In this document: piece by piece, positions 1 through 7,062 of the stretch
Position numbering within the stretch: position 1 is the stretch's first letter
Layout: each line of letters starts with the position of its first letter
From: Planctomycetales bacterium
GTDB lineage: Bacteria > Planctomycetota > UBA11346
Assembly (NCBI GenBank): GCA_025362255.1
Contig: JANYGY010000029.1
Coordinates: forward strand, 1-14,312
Length of the DNA stretch: 14,312 nucleotides
Direction of reading: 5' to 3'
The notes under the pieces: model-generated
What the model was told of the DNA's origin: nothing
The model's input: the letters and a program-made list of their open reading frames with translations, nothing else
The model's database searches: none
Program-made: the position numbers and the translations under genes

Positions 1-1094
1 GCGGGATGCCGGACCTGCGCGGCCAGATGATCGAGCAAGCGCGGCACCGTGCGCCCATCGCCGTAGGGATTGGTGTCGGGCGACGCTTGGTCGCGTTGAG
101 CCAATGCTTGCTGAACCGCGGCAATCAGGTGAGGACCATGAATCACTGGGCAATCGACGACGCTCGGCCCGCGCAGGCGACCGGCTTGACGCGTGCCGAC
201 ATCAACGGTCGGCGTGCCGAGCGAGGGCGCCTCGACCAAGCCGCTGCTGCTGTTGCCGACCACCACCCCGCACGCCGCGGTGAGCGCGCGAAAAAAATCG
301 GCGCCGTGATTGGCCAACGGCACGACGCGGCCAGCCAAGGAATTCTTCACCAACGCTGCCCAGGCGGTGCGGATCTGCTCACTGCCCGGATCGCCGTTGG
401 GCGATGACAAGAACAGGGCACCGGGCCAGCTCGCTGCCAGAGCCGCAATCGCGTCGAGGATCTGCGCGAGTTCACCCGGCACGCCGGTCACCGGATGCAC
501 CGCGATCACCAAGTCAGCACGCGTCGGCAGACGTCCGCAACGCTCGGTCAATTCCGCAGGCGACAGTCGTGGTTGGGTACGAATCGCATCGAGGCCGGGC
601 TCGCCGACTTCGGCGATGCGCCACGCCTGTTCGCCACGCGCGCGCAGGGCCGCGCCCGCGTGGGCATGCGCCGGGTAGTGCAGGTGGGCGCAACGGGTGA
701 CCGCGTCGCGCACCTGATCATCCCAGGCGCCGGCGGTTTTTTCGCCGCCAGAACAATGGGCGATGACCACTCGCGAGCGGATCAGCGGCAGCAGGGCTTC
801 GAGCAATTCGAGGCGATCACCCAGGACCAAGGCGACGTCGCTGGCGCCGAGTTCGGCGAGCAGCGCCGTCTGATGGATCAGGCCCAGTGAATCCGTCGGC
901 CGAGGCAACCGCACCGCGGGCAAGCCGATTAATTCGCTGGCAGTCGGAGTGCCTTCGGCGAGGTGGGTGCCGGTTATCACCAGACGCGGCGCAAACCGCG
1001 CATCAGCCATCGCACCCCGCACCACCGGCACCAGCAGACCGAGGTCGCTGCGACTGGTCGAGATGACCATCACGCGTAGCGCCTGGGGAGTCAT
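1..1094 (-). CDS. legG: UDP-GlcNAc 2-epimerase (hydrolysing), NeuC/LegG-like, 3' partial
   Basis: The frame stays open for 364 codons from ATG 1094 and runs off the left edge, so the C-terminus is missing; family members are about 370-390 residues, so little is lost. The protein is a GT-B-fold hydrolysing 2-epimerase. It would remove the nucleotide and invert C2 of an NDP-HexNAc derivative, giving the free ManNAc-type sugar used by the nonulosonate synthase. Visible motifs are STSRSDLGLL (residues 12-21), TGTHL (41-45), GDRLELLEAL (92-101), the SGGE region followed by DDQVRDAVTRCAHLHY (115-140) and the UDP-site GNSSSGLVEAPSLGTPTVD. The usual HIHGGE reads HCSGGE here. The start overlaps the stop of the fused synthase as ATGA, which implies translational coupling. 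The operon context (LegB- and LegC-like genes upstream) favours LegG over a true sialic acid NeuC. Family assignment is secure; the exact substrate is inferred. Confidence 0.87.
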   Translation of the reverse strand, partial: MTPQALRVMVISTSRSDLGLLVPVVRGAMADARFAPRLVITGTHLAEGTPTASELIGLPAVRLPRPTDSLGLIHQTALLAELGASDVALVLGDRLELLEALLPLIRSRVVIAHCSGGEKTAGAWDDQVRDAVTRCAHLHYPAHAHAGAALRARGEQAWRIAEVGEPGLDAIRTQPRLSPAELTERCGRLPTRADLVIAVHPVTGVPGELAQILDAIAALAASWPGALFLSSPNGDPGSEQIRTAWAALVKNSLAGRVVPLANHGADFFRALTAACGVVVGNSSSGLVEAPSLGTPTVDVGTRQAGRLRGPSVVDCPVIHGPHLIAAVQQALAQRDQASPDTNPYGDGRTVPRLLDHLAAQVRHP

Positions 1095-2863
1095 TTTGAT
1101 GGATCAGCGACGAGGTCTGCCGCGACCAGAGCCGCCAGGTGCTCGACCGGGCGCGCTAAACGCCGGCCGATCACGGTGTTCCATTGCGAAATCGGCAAGC
1201 CTGATTCGGCGCGCAAGCCGGTGAGATCGGCCGCCGTCACGGTTTCGCCAGCGGCCAGCGCGCGCGCGGCGCACAAGCGTTTGCGTACGACTACACGGGT
1301 CGGCAGTTCCGCGGCCTGCGGTACTTTGCGACCATCGCCAAGCGCGGATTCAGCGGCGCGCACCGCCGCGATCTGCGCCTTCAGCTCGGCCGGCTCCAGG
1401 CTCATGCGGTGGTCGGGGCCGGCGCGATTGCGATCGGTGGTGAAATGCTTTTCCCAGATGTCCATGCCCACGCCAACTGCGGCGAGGGCGGCTTCGACGC
1501 CGGGAAAATGATCGCTGAGCCCGACCGGCACACCAAACGCCCGGCGTAGCGTGGCGATCGCGCGCACGTTCATCTGCGCCAACGGCGCCGGGTAATCGCT
1601 GACGCAATGGAACAGCGCCAGCCCCGGACAACCAGCAGCGCGCAGGGTATCGACGGCAGCGGCGACCTCGTGCATCTCACCCATGCCGGTCGACAGCAGC
1701 AGGGGCAGACCGAGGGCTCCGACGCCAGCGAGCAACGGCAGGTTGTCGAGTTCGGCCGAGCCGATCTTGAGCAGCGGCAAACCCAGGCCGACGAGGAACC
1801 GGGCGCTGACGATCTCGTCCGGGGTCGACAAGAATTGAATGCCGATCGAGGCCGCGTGATCGCGCAAGGCCACGTGCCAGGCGTACGGCAGCTCCAATGC
1901 CTTGAGCATCGCGAACTGATCGACCGCACCGGTGGCGCTCTGCTGATACGCGGCCGTCGCCGCACCCGGCCGGCAGATCAATTCGGTCTGCCACGTCTGG
2001 AATTTGACGGCATCGGCCCCGGCTGCCGCCGCCGCGTCGATCAGCCGCCGCGCCTGATCGAAGTCGCCATCGTGATTGACCCCGGCCTCGGCGATGATGT
2101 AGCACGGATGGCCAGGGCCTATTTTCCGGGTGCCGGTCGATTCGTTGCCGAAAGTCAGCGTGGCGCGCGCAGAATCCTCGGCTGCCACGGCTTCAGCGAT
2201 GACCAGATCGGCGGCGGTATCGATATCGATTGCAGGCTCGCTCATGCACACCGCTCGGCTGATGCCGGGTTGCACAAAATGCAGACCAGCGCGCACATCG
2301 GCGACCGAGCCGACGTACACCGCGCCGCTCAATCGGAATGCTGCGGGCAAATCCTGCCGTCGTGCCGCTTTCTGCGGTGGCAGCAGCGACGGCATCAGCG
2401 GATGCAGCACGCCTTCTGAAACGCTGAAGGCCCACGCCGGGTGATGCTCTGCGGGAGCCACACTGACGACCGGCACGACGCCATCGAATGCGCGTACGCA
2501 GGCGGCGATGTGCGCGCCGCTGACCAACGGACTGGTCGCCTGGACGAGCACCACCGGGGTTGACGCGGTGACCGCCAGGACCTCAAGCGCATGACGGAGG
2601 ACTTCCATGCTGCCAGCGGTGTCGCTGGCCAGATACGCCGGGCGGATGTACGGCGTCTCCGCGCCCCAGCGGCGACCTTCGGCGAGCAGTTCGGCGCTGT
2701 CGCTGTCGACAATGACGCGCCCGCCACCCAGCAGATTCACCGCCTCGCGCGCGGCGCGCACCGCCCGGCCGACCAGGCTGATGCCGGCGACCTCGCGCAG
2801 ATTTTTTCCCGGCAGGCCTTTCGAGCCGCCACGCACCGGGATGAGGATGAGCGGCAGCATCAT
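1091..2863 (-). CDS. Bifunctional CMP-nonulosonate synthetase / nonulosonate synthase (LegF-LegI, NeuA-NeuB fusion)
   Basis: This 590-residue protein joins two enzymes that are normally separate. Residues 1-230 form a CMP-NeuAc synthetase-type nucleotidyltransferase: IPVRGGSKGLPGKN (8-21), DSDSAE (53-58), VQATSPL (107-113), SGAVYV (179-184) and the metal-binding DIDTAADL (213-220). After a short linker, residues 250-590 form a NeuB-type synthase that condenses a ManNAc-type sugar with phosphoenolpyruvate: IIAEAGVNHDGD (256-267), KFQTWQTE (287-294), STPDE, LLSTGMGEMHE, GLSDHFPG, EKHFTTDRNRAGPDH, and a C-terminal SAF/antifreeze-like domain (about 525-590). Both halves look intact. The start is ATG 2863, the first of two consecutive ATGs, overlapping the aminotransferase stop by ATGA; the stop overlaps the 2-epimerase start the same way. 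The condensation and CMP-activation steps would therefore come from one cytoplasmic chain. The substrate is inferred to be 2,4-diacetamido-trideoxymannose, giving CMP-legionaminic acid; sialic acid remains possible. Confidence 0.92.
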   Translation of the reverse strand: MMLPLILIPVRGGSKGLPGKNLREVAGISLVGRAVRAAREAVNLLGGGRVIVDSDSAELLAEGRRWGAETPYIRPAYLASDTAGSMEVLRHALEVLAVTASTPVVLVQATSPLVSGAHIAACVRAFDGVVPVVSVAPAEHHPAWAFSVSEGVLHPLMPSLLPPQKAARRQDLPAAFRLSGAVYVGSVADVRAGLHFVQPGISRAVCMSEPAIDIDTAADLVIAEAVAAEDSARATLTFGNESTGTRKIGPGHPCYIIAEAGVNHDGDFDQARRLIDAAAAAGADAVKFQTWQTELICRPGAATAAYQQSATGAVDQFAMLKALELPYAWHVALRDHAASIGIQFLSTPDEIVSARFLVGLGLPLLKIGSAELDNLPLLAGVGALGLPLLLSTGMGEMHEVAAAVDTLRAAGCPGLALFHCVSDYPAPLAQMNVRAIATLRRAFGVPVGLSDHFPGVEAALAAVGVGMDIWEKHFTTDRNRAGPDHRMSLEPAELKAQIAAVRAAESALGDGRKVPQAAELPTRVVVRKRLCAARALAAGETVTAADLTGLRAESGLPISQWNTVIGRRLARPVEHLAALVAADLVADPSK

Positions 2864-3993
2864 GCGTGATCCAACACGGCGCAGACGTGATCAAGCTGGG
2901 CCTCGCTAAGGCTGGCCGAGCACGGCAGTGACAACCCTTCGGTCGCAAGCTTGGTGGCGATCTCGGTGCCATGGGTTTGGCAGGAAAGGAAAGCTGCCTG
3001 TGAACTCAGCGGCAACCACAGAGGCCGCGCGCCAATGCCGGCCGCGGTCAGGCGCTCGATCAGGTGATCGCGTTGCACGCCGACCAGGCATGACGCCAGC
3101 CAACGGCTGGGCACGGTGCCCGGCAACACCGGATGATAGGTCCAGCCCCGGCGTGCGCAGACCTCGGCGTAGCGCGCGGCGATCGCCGCTTTGCGCGCGA
3201 GAAACACCTCGATCTGTTCGAGCTGGGCGACGCCCATCGCGGCTGCGAGATTGGTCAGGCGGTAGTTGAAGCCGACTTCATCGTGGACGAAGGCGAGACC
3301 AGGAAGCTTGGCCTGGGTCGATAGATGCTTGAGCCGCTTGGCGAGCAGCGGATCCGCGGTGGTCAACATCCCACCGCCGCCGGTGGTGATGATCTTATTG
3401 CCGTTGAATGAGAAACAGCCGATCAGCCCAACGGTGCCGACCTGCCGGCCAGCGACCTGAGCATGCGGATACGCCGCGGTGTAGCGGGCGCCCAAGGCCT
3501 CGGCCGCATCCTCGATCAGTGGCACGGCAAAGCGCGCGCAGGCATCGACGATCGGCCCGAGATCAGCGGGCTGGCCCAGGATATGCACCGCGAGTACGGC
3601 GCGCGGCAAGCGCCCCGCGCGCGCGCAGGCTTCGAGCGCCGCTACCGTCCGCGCCGGATCAAGATTCCAGCTCGCGGTCTCGCTATCGACAAAGATCGGC
3701 TGAGCGCCGAGGTAGCGCACCGGGTTGGCGGTCGCGATGAAGGTAAAATCGCTGACCAGCACGGTGTCACCGGCGGTGACGCCACAGGCGTGCAGGGCGA
3801 GGTGGATCGCTGCCGTGCCGTTGACGCAAGCCACCGCATGCGGACTACCGGTGTAGGTCGCGAAATCACGCTCGAAGCGATCGACATACGCGCCCACACT
3901 GCTGACGAAATTGGTCGCCAGGCAGTCTTCGATGTAGCGTCTTTCGTTGCCATTCAAAAACGGCTCGCACAGCGGAATCGGTGACGTCATCAT
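2860..3993 (-). CDS. legC: PLP-dependent sugar aminotransferase, LegC / DegT-DnrJ-EryC1-StrS family
   Basis: This 377-residue fold-type-I aminotransferase would put an amino group on C4 of the 4-keto-6-deoxy-HexNAc nucleotide made by the dehydratase encoded just upstream. The N-terminal TNFVSSVGAYVDRFE (27-41) is typical of the LegC subgroup. Other marks are CVNGTAAIHLAL (56-67), DFTFIATANP (82-91), the PLP-ring Asp in EDAAEALGA (161-169), and the Schiff-base Lys200 in FSFNGNKIITTGGGGML (194-210). FNYRLTNLAAAMG is also conserved. Length is normal for the family. The start is an ATGATG pair at 3993, four bases after the dehydratase stop, and the stop overlaps the next start by ATGA, so it is an interior operon gene. 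Related bacillosamine (PglE) or perosamine enzymes are possible on sequence alone, but the adjacent nonulosonate synthase and 2-epimerase support LegC. Confidence 0.87.
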   Translation of the reverse strand: MMTSPIPLCEPFLNGNERRYIEDCLATNFVSSVGAYVDRFERDFATYTGSPHAVACVNGTAAIHLALHACGVTAGDTVLVSDFTFIATANPVRYLGAQPIFVDSETASWNLDPARTVAALEACARAGRLPRAVLAVHILGQPADLGPIVDACARFAVPLIEDAAEALGARYTAAYPHAQVAGRQVGTVGLIGCFSFNGNKIITTGGGGMLTTADPLLAKRLKHLSTQAKLPGLAFVHDEVGFNYRLTNLAAAMGVAQLEQIEVFLARKAAIAARYAEVCARRGWTYHPVLPGTVPSRWLASCLVGVQRDHLIERLTAAGIGARPLWLPLSSQAAFLSCQTHGTEIATKLATEGLSLPCSASLSEAQLDHVCAVLDHA

Positions 3994-3997
3994 GACA

Positions 3998-5284
3998 TCA
4001 CATCTTCGAATCGAGCGAACGACCGGTTTCGGTGTGCACTAATCCCGGCACGACCTCGGCGAGCGCTGCGATGAGAACGTCTTTCGCGGGTGGCACGCCG
4101 GTGGTGCAGGCGTCGTCGATCAGGTGCATGAATCGGCTGAAAGCCGCGATGTCGACGTGGCTCGCGCCTATCGCCTGGACACTCGACAACCCGGCGATCG
4201 AGCGCGGATGCTCGTCCTTGCCGACGAACTCCTCGATGTCTTTTTCACCGGTAGTGTCCGACGTCGTCACCAGCACCGGCCAGCGGCCGGCCGCGCATTC
4301 GGTCGCTACCGAGGCGCGCGCGATGGCTTCGTCGTCACACCACACCGGGGTCAGCTCGAACGCCCCCAAGGTCTGTTCGGCGATGGCAGTGAAGGTCACC
4401 AGATCGCGCTCGGGAATCAGCGTCGGCACCAGCAAGTGACGATGTGGACAACATAACGCTGCGAGCAAGCACAACTGGCCAGCCTCGCGCGGGCTGACCA
4501 GATAACGTCGGACATCGCCCGGTGCGGCCAGCGGCTGGCCTTTTTCGAGTCGCTGCAAAAACCCCCACGGCAGGCTGCCATCGCTGAAGGCGACGTTGGC
4601 GAAGCGGGTCGCGGTGATGTGCGCTGCCGGCGGAGCTTCACCGCCGTCGAGCAACGACGCCGGAGCACCGGGCTGGGAATGCGCCCACAGCAGCAGTTCC
4701 ATCGCGCGTTTGCTCGCGCCCATCAAACTGACGGGGTTTGCCGCTTTATCGGTCGAAACCAGAAAGATGCCGCCGGTCTGGCCATGACCCTGACGCCGAC
4801 AGGTCGCCAGAAAGCGATCACCTTTGACCAAGTTCACTTCCAGCATCCGACAGAGGCTGAACTGATCGCGCTCGCTGCGCACGTGCTTGAGCGCGGCGAA
4901 GCTCAGCACCAGATCGAATGGTCCGTGCGCCGCGGTCTGCGCCGCCAGCCAACCGGCCGCCAGGGGACTTCCGTAATCCAACGGCTGGATCAGGAATTCA
5001 CCGTCATATGCAGAGTCTTGCGAGCGCACCGTGCGCACCAGTTCAGCCAGATTATTTTCTGACGGATCAAGCACCGCCACCGCCGCCGGCGAATAGGCGA
5101 GCAGTTCCATGATCGTCGCCGAGCCGATCGACCCCGCCCCACCAGCCACCAGCACGCGCTTACCGCGCAATGCGCCGCGCAGGCGATCATCGCACATGGC
5201 GAGGTCCGCCGCAAAAAATGAATCGCTGCGACCAGTGACGGCCTGGGCGATGCGCTCGATGCGCGGAGTGAGACAGAGAGGCAT
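3998..5284 (-). CDS. legB: NDP-GlcNAc 4,6-dehydratase, LegB-like (CapD/polysaccharide biosynthesis SDR family)
   Basis: This extended SDR of 428 residues would convert UDP- or GDP-GlcNAc to the 4-keto-6-deoxy sugar, the first step of the pathway. The N-terminal SDSFFAADL (20-28) precedes the NAD-binding GGAGSIGS (48-55). LSFAALKHVRSE (127-138) and VSTDKAANPVSLMGASKRAMEL (176-197) follow. The catalytic Tyr position is Met188 with Lys192 kept (MxxxK), as in the PglF/WbpM/LegB branch; this is family-typical, not a defect. TRFANVAFSDGSLPWGFL, RRYLVSPREAGQL and the C-terminal SDTTGEKDIEEF are characteristic of LegB-type proteins. The start is ATG 5284 with no clear Shine-Dalgarno sequence upstream. 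It is the first gene of the legB-legC-legFI-legG operon, four bases ahead of legC, and is preceded by a 366-bp leader/intergenic region containing tandem repeats. Family is confident; whether UDP or GDP is carried is not visible. Confidence 0.88.
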   Translation of the reverse strand: MPLCLTPRIERIAQAVTGRSDSFFAADLAMCDDRLRGALRGKRVLVAGGAGSIGSATIMELLAYSPAAVAVLDPSENNLAELVRTVRSQDSAYDGEFLIQPLDYGSPLAAGWLAAQTAAHGPFDLVLSFAALKHVRSERDQFSLCRMLEVNLVKGDRFLATCRRQGHGQTGGIFLVSTDKAANPVSLMGASKRAMELLLWAHSQPGAPASLLDGGEAPPAAHITATRFANVAFSDGSLPWGFLQRLEKGQPLAAPGDVRRYLVSPREAGQLCLLAALCCPHRHLLVPTLIPERDLVTFTAIAEQTLGAFELTPVWCDDEAIARASVATECAAGRWPVLVTTSDTTGEKDIEEFVGKDEHPRSIAGLSSVQAIGASHVDIAAFSRFMHLIDDACTTGVPPAKDVLIAALAEVVPGLVHTETGRSLDSKM

Positions 5285-5338
5285 GGATGATGATTACGAA
5301 AATGTTAAAAAACGAGGTGCCGAGGTCTTTGGCTGAAG

Positions 5339-5387
5339 GCTTTTCCCGAGGCTTTTCCCGAGGTTTTTCCCGAGGAGTTTCCCCCAG
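5339..5387. repeat. 12-bp tandem repeat (GCTTTTCCCGAG, 3 good copies plus one degenerate)
   Basis: Copies lie at 5339-5350 and 5351-5362 (identical), 5363-5374 (one substitution, C to T at position 2) and a degenerate 13-base copy at 5375-5387. On the minus strand, in the direction of legB transcription, the unit reads CTCGGGAAAAGC. The array ends about 55 bases upstream of the legB start codon, where regulatory DNA or the 5' leader of the operon would be. It may be a repeated operator or a slippage-prone repeat; nothing in the sequence decides between these. Confidence 0.85.
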
Positions 5388-5401
5388 GTCGTTTTCTGGA
5401 G

Positions 5402-5421
5402 AGGCGAGCCTCAGCTCGCCT
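5402..5421. repeat. Short perfect inverted repeat (8-bp stem, CTCA loop)
   Basis: AGGCGAGC (5402-5409) and GCTCGCCT (5414-5421) form a perfect GC-rich stem with a 4-base loop. Neither side has the T-run expected of an intrinsic terminator, so a simple rho-independent terminator is unlikely. It could be a dispersed REP-like palindrome or a protein-binding or RNA structure in the legB upstream region. Confidence 0.6.
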
Positions 5422-5631
5422 TCAAATCAGCCACTGGTCACGTGAGATCGACCCATTTCCCACGACGTTCGTTCAGCCGTCAAAACTGGATTTCGACATC
5501 ACGATTTCGCTTAGCGACAACGCTCCGCGAACGTCACCTGGGAACCAGGAAACGGGGCCATGCACGCATCGGGCAGCACGTTACGTTCAGCAGTTAGATT
5601 GCAACGAGACCAGGAGGAATTTCGCCTGCGG

Positions 5632-5655
5632 CGTGAGTCCACATGACGACTCACG
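5632..5655 (-). repeat. Inverted repeat spanning the stop codon of the GT-B gene
   Basis: CGTGAGTC (5632-5639) pairs perfectly with GACTCACG (5648-5655) around an 8-base loop. The right arm contains the TGA stop (minus strand, 5651-5653) of the upstream gene. There is no T-tract after it on the minus strand, so it is at most a weak or factor-assisted terminator or a 3'-end stabilising hairpin. Confidence 0.4.
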
Positions 5656-6898
5656 TGGTTGGCTTGGCCAACCCAAGTTGGTCGAGGACTTCGTCCGCGA
5701 CGCGGGCCGCTGCTTGGCCCAGGGCGGGGCCGAGCGCTTGCCCGTGAACATGACCGTCGATCCCGTGTCCAATCGCTTTTTTCCTCTGCAGCGTCTCGAA
5801 AATCGCCGGCGCGAGATCACTGAGAGTGGTGACTCCGCGCGACAATCCCATCGCCGAATACGGACATTCGTGGGTATTTTGGCTGAGGTCCCAGGTCACC
5901 ATCGGCGTTCCGACGAGCACCGCTTCGAGTCCGACGGTCGACGTCATGGTCACCAGCACATCACTCGCCGCGAGCAGCGCCGGCAGATCATCGGCGCGGC
6001 CGCTGTGGCTGACCTGGGCACTGCACGGTGGCAACTGATAGCGATCGCTGGGGTGAGGGCGAAGCACCAGATGCCACGCGGGGTGATCGGCCAGTGCCGC
6101 GAGCAGGGCGCCTTCAATTCGCCTGGGCAATTGCGGATCTGCGGTTTCGGGCTGGCTGGCCCAGGTGATCACCTTGGTCTCGGCCCCCCACCCTCGCGCG
6201 CTGCGCAAGGCGGCGGCCCGCCTGGGCACCTGCGGATCGCCCAGGCGATCGAACACCGGATTGCCGGTGACGCGAACGTGTACCGCTGGTCGACCGGCCG
6301 CGATCAACCGCGTGCGCACGGCCTCGGTCAACACGCACACGGTGGTGCCAAACGCCGGGTCGCGCAGCCATTCGGTTTCCGCCGTTCCAAACAGATCTAC
6401 CACGATCACTGCCGGAATGCCCATCCTGCTGGCCGCCACCACCGCCGCCCGCTCGGCCCGTGGCGCACTGGTGGTCAACAGCACGTCAGGCCGGACCTCC
6501 GCGAGAATTCCAGCGAGGGAAGCCACCGGCAAAAACACCTGACGCCCGCCGGCTGAGAAACTCGCCGCTGCGACCGCCGGCCCCACCGCATCTTCGAGAT
6601 CGCGATAACTCGCGCCGAGGTACGCCACCGTGTCGTCGATCGACACCGCCGGGTGCGGCGGAGTCAACCCTGCCAAGCGCACCCCGTGCGCCTGCGACCG
6701 GGCATCCTGGATCGAGGTGAATTCACTGAATCGCCGGCAAGCGACCCCCTGCCGGTCGCAGACCTCCGCCGCCGTGGTCAGCGCCAGGACCTCGACCCGC
6801 ACATCGCCCCGCGCCCGCAAGCGCGCAATCACCGGCAAAAGGCACGCAATGTGGCCGCCGCCATATGCGACCGCGAGAACCGTTTTCACAACAGCCAC
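5651..6898 (-). CDS. GT-B-fold protein, putative glycosyltransferase linked to nonulosonate locus
   Basis: The 415-residue product resembles the GT-B superfamily shared by MurG/MGDG-synthase-like glycosyltransferases, CDP-glycerol transferases and UDP-GlcNAc 2-epimerases. The N-terminus carries a glycine loop, VLAVAYGGGHIACLLPVI (7-24). The middle has a Rossmann-like segment around PDVLLTTSAPRAERAAV (137-153) and VTGNPVFDRL (210-219). The C-terminal donor-binding half has VLRPHPSDR (278-286), ASDVLVTMTSTVGLEAVLVG (311-330) and TPMVTWDL (331-338). No signal peptide or membrane segment is obvious, so it is probably cytosolic or peripheral. The start is GTG 6898 because an in-frame TGA lies a little upstream and no ATG intervenes; GTG 6889 is an alternative. 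It is on the same strand as the leg operon but 366 bp upstream, so it may have its own promoter. A role in transferring the nonulosonate or a neighbouring sugar is inferred from location only; the sequence does not give the donor. Confidence 0.62.
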   Translation of the reverse strand: MAVVKTVLAVAYGGGHIACLLPVIARLRARGDVRVEVLALTTAAEVCDRQGVACRRFSEFTSIQDARSQAHGVRLAGLTPPHPAVSIDDTVAYLGASYRDLEDAVGPAVAAASFSAGGRQVFLPVASLAGILAEVRPDVLLTTSAPRAERAAVVAASRMGIPAVIVVDLFGTAETEWLRDPAFGTTVCVLTEAVRTRLIAAGRPAVHVRVTGNPVFDRLGDPQVPRRAAALRSARGWGAETKVITWASQPETADPQLPRRIEGALLAALADHPAWHLVLRPHPSDRYQLPPCSAQVSHSGRADDLPALLAASDVLVTMTSTVGLEAVLVGTPMVTWDLSQNTHECPYSAMGLSRGVTTLSDLAPAIFETLQRKKAIGHGIDGHVHGQALGPALGQAAARVADEVLDQLGLAKPTT

Positions 6899-7010
6899 GA
6901 TGTGTCCGCCAGGAAATTTGACAACGTGCGTCCTGTTTCACCGTTCTCAAATCCGGTCCATGTCACCATTTGGACAGGCAAAACGAAAACCTACGTCGCA
7001 GGAATCCACC

Positions 7011-7059
7011 AAAAAAAGAAGCAATCCGGCTGACCGTTACCGGTTCGACGGATTGCTTC
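7011..7059 (-). terminator. Rho-independent terminator after tRNA-Glu
   Basis: A perfect 11-bp stem is formed by 7018-7028 and 7049-7059 around a 20-base loop that can itself partly pair. On the minus strand the stem is followed directly by a run of seven T (7017-7011). It begins four bases past the tRNA CCA end, so it ends the tRNA transcript and insulates the GT-B gene from readthrough. Confidence 0.88.
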
Positions 7060-7062
7060 AGG

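Larger units (their letters stand above)
5285..5650. other. 366-bp non-coding region upstream of the legB operon
   Basis: This is the only gap longer than 300 bases. I see no convincing coding frame in it. It contains a 12-bp tandem repeat array (5339-5387), a compact 8-bp hairpin (5402-5421) and a small CCTGG-GAA-CCAGG inverted repeat near 5540. It separates the GT-B gene (ends 5651) from legB (starts 5284), both on the minus strand, so it should hold the legB promoter and perhaps the end of the upstream transcript. A TAACAT element lies about 25 bases before the legB ATG and could be a -10 box, but I find no matching -35 at a normal distance, so no promoter is called. Confidence 0.6.

Noticed and set aside
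6..700. Plus-strand open frames across the left end (for example 6-407, 495-890)
   Set aside because: They are antisense shadows of the 2-epimerase gene, whose minus-strand product has clear family motifs; the GC-rich third positions create long spurious frames.
1607..2419. 270-residue plus-strand open frame opposite the fused synthase
   Set aside because: Low-complexity antisense translation with no domain features; the minus-strand frame carries the NeuA and NeuB motifs.
3998..5284. Met in place of the catalytic Tyr in the dehydratase (MGASK) as a sign of inactivation
   Set aside because: The Met-xxx-Lys arrangement is normal in the PglF/WbpM/LegB branch of this SDR family, so it is not a defect.
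5339..5387. CRISPR-like array
   Set aside because: Units are only 12 bases, directly adjacent without spacers, and there are no cas genes.
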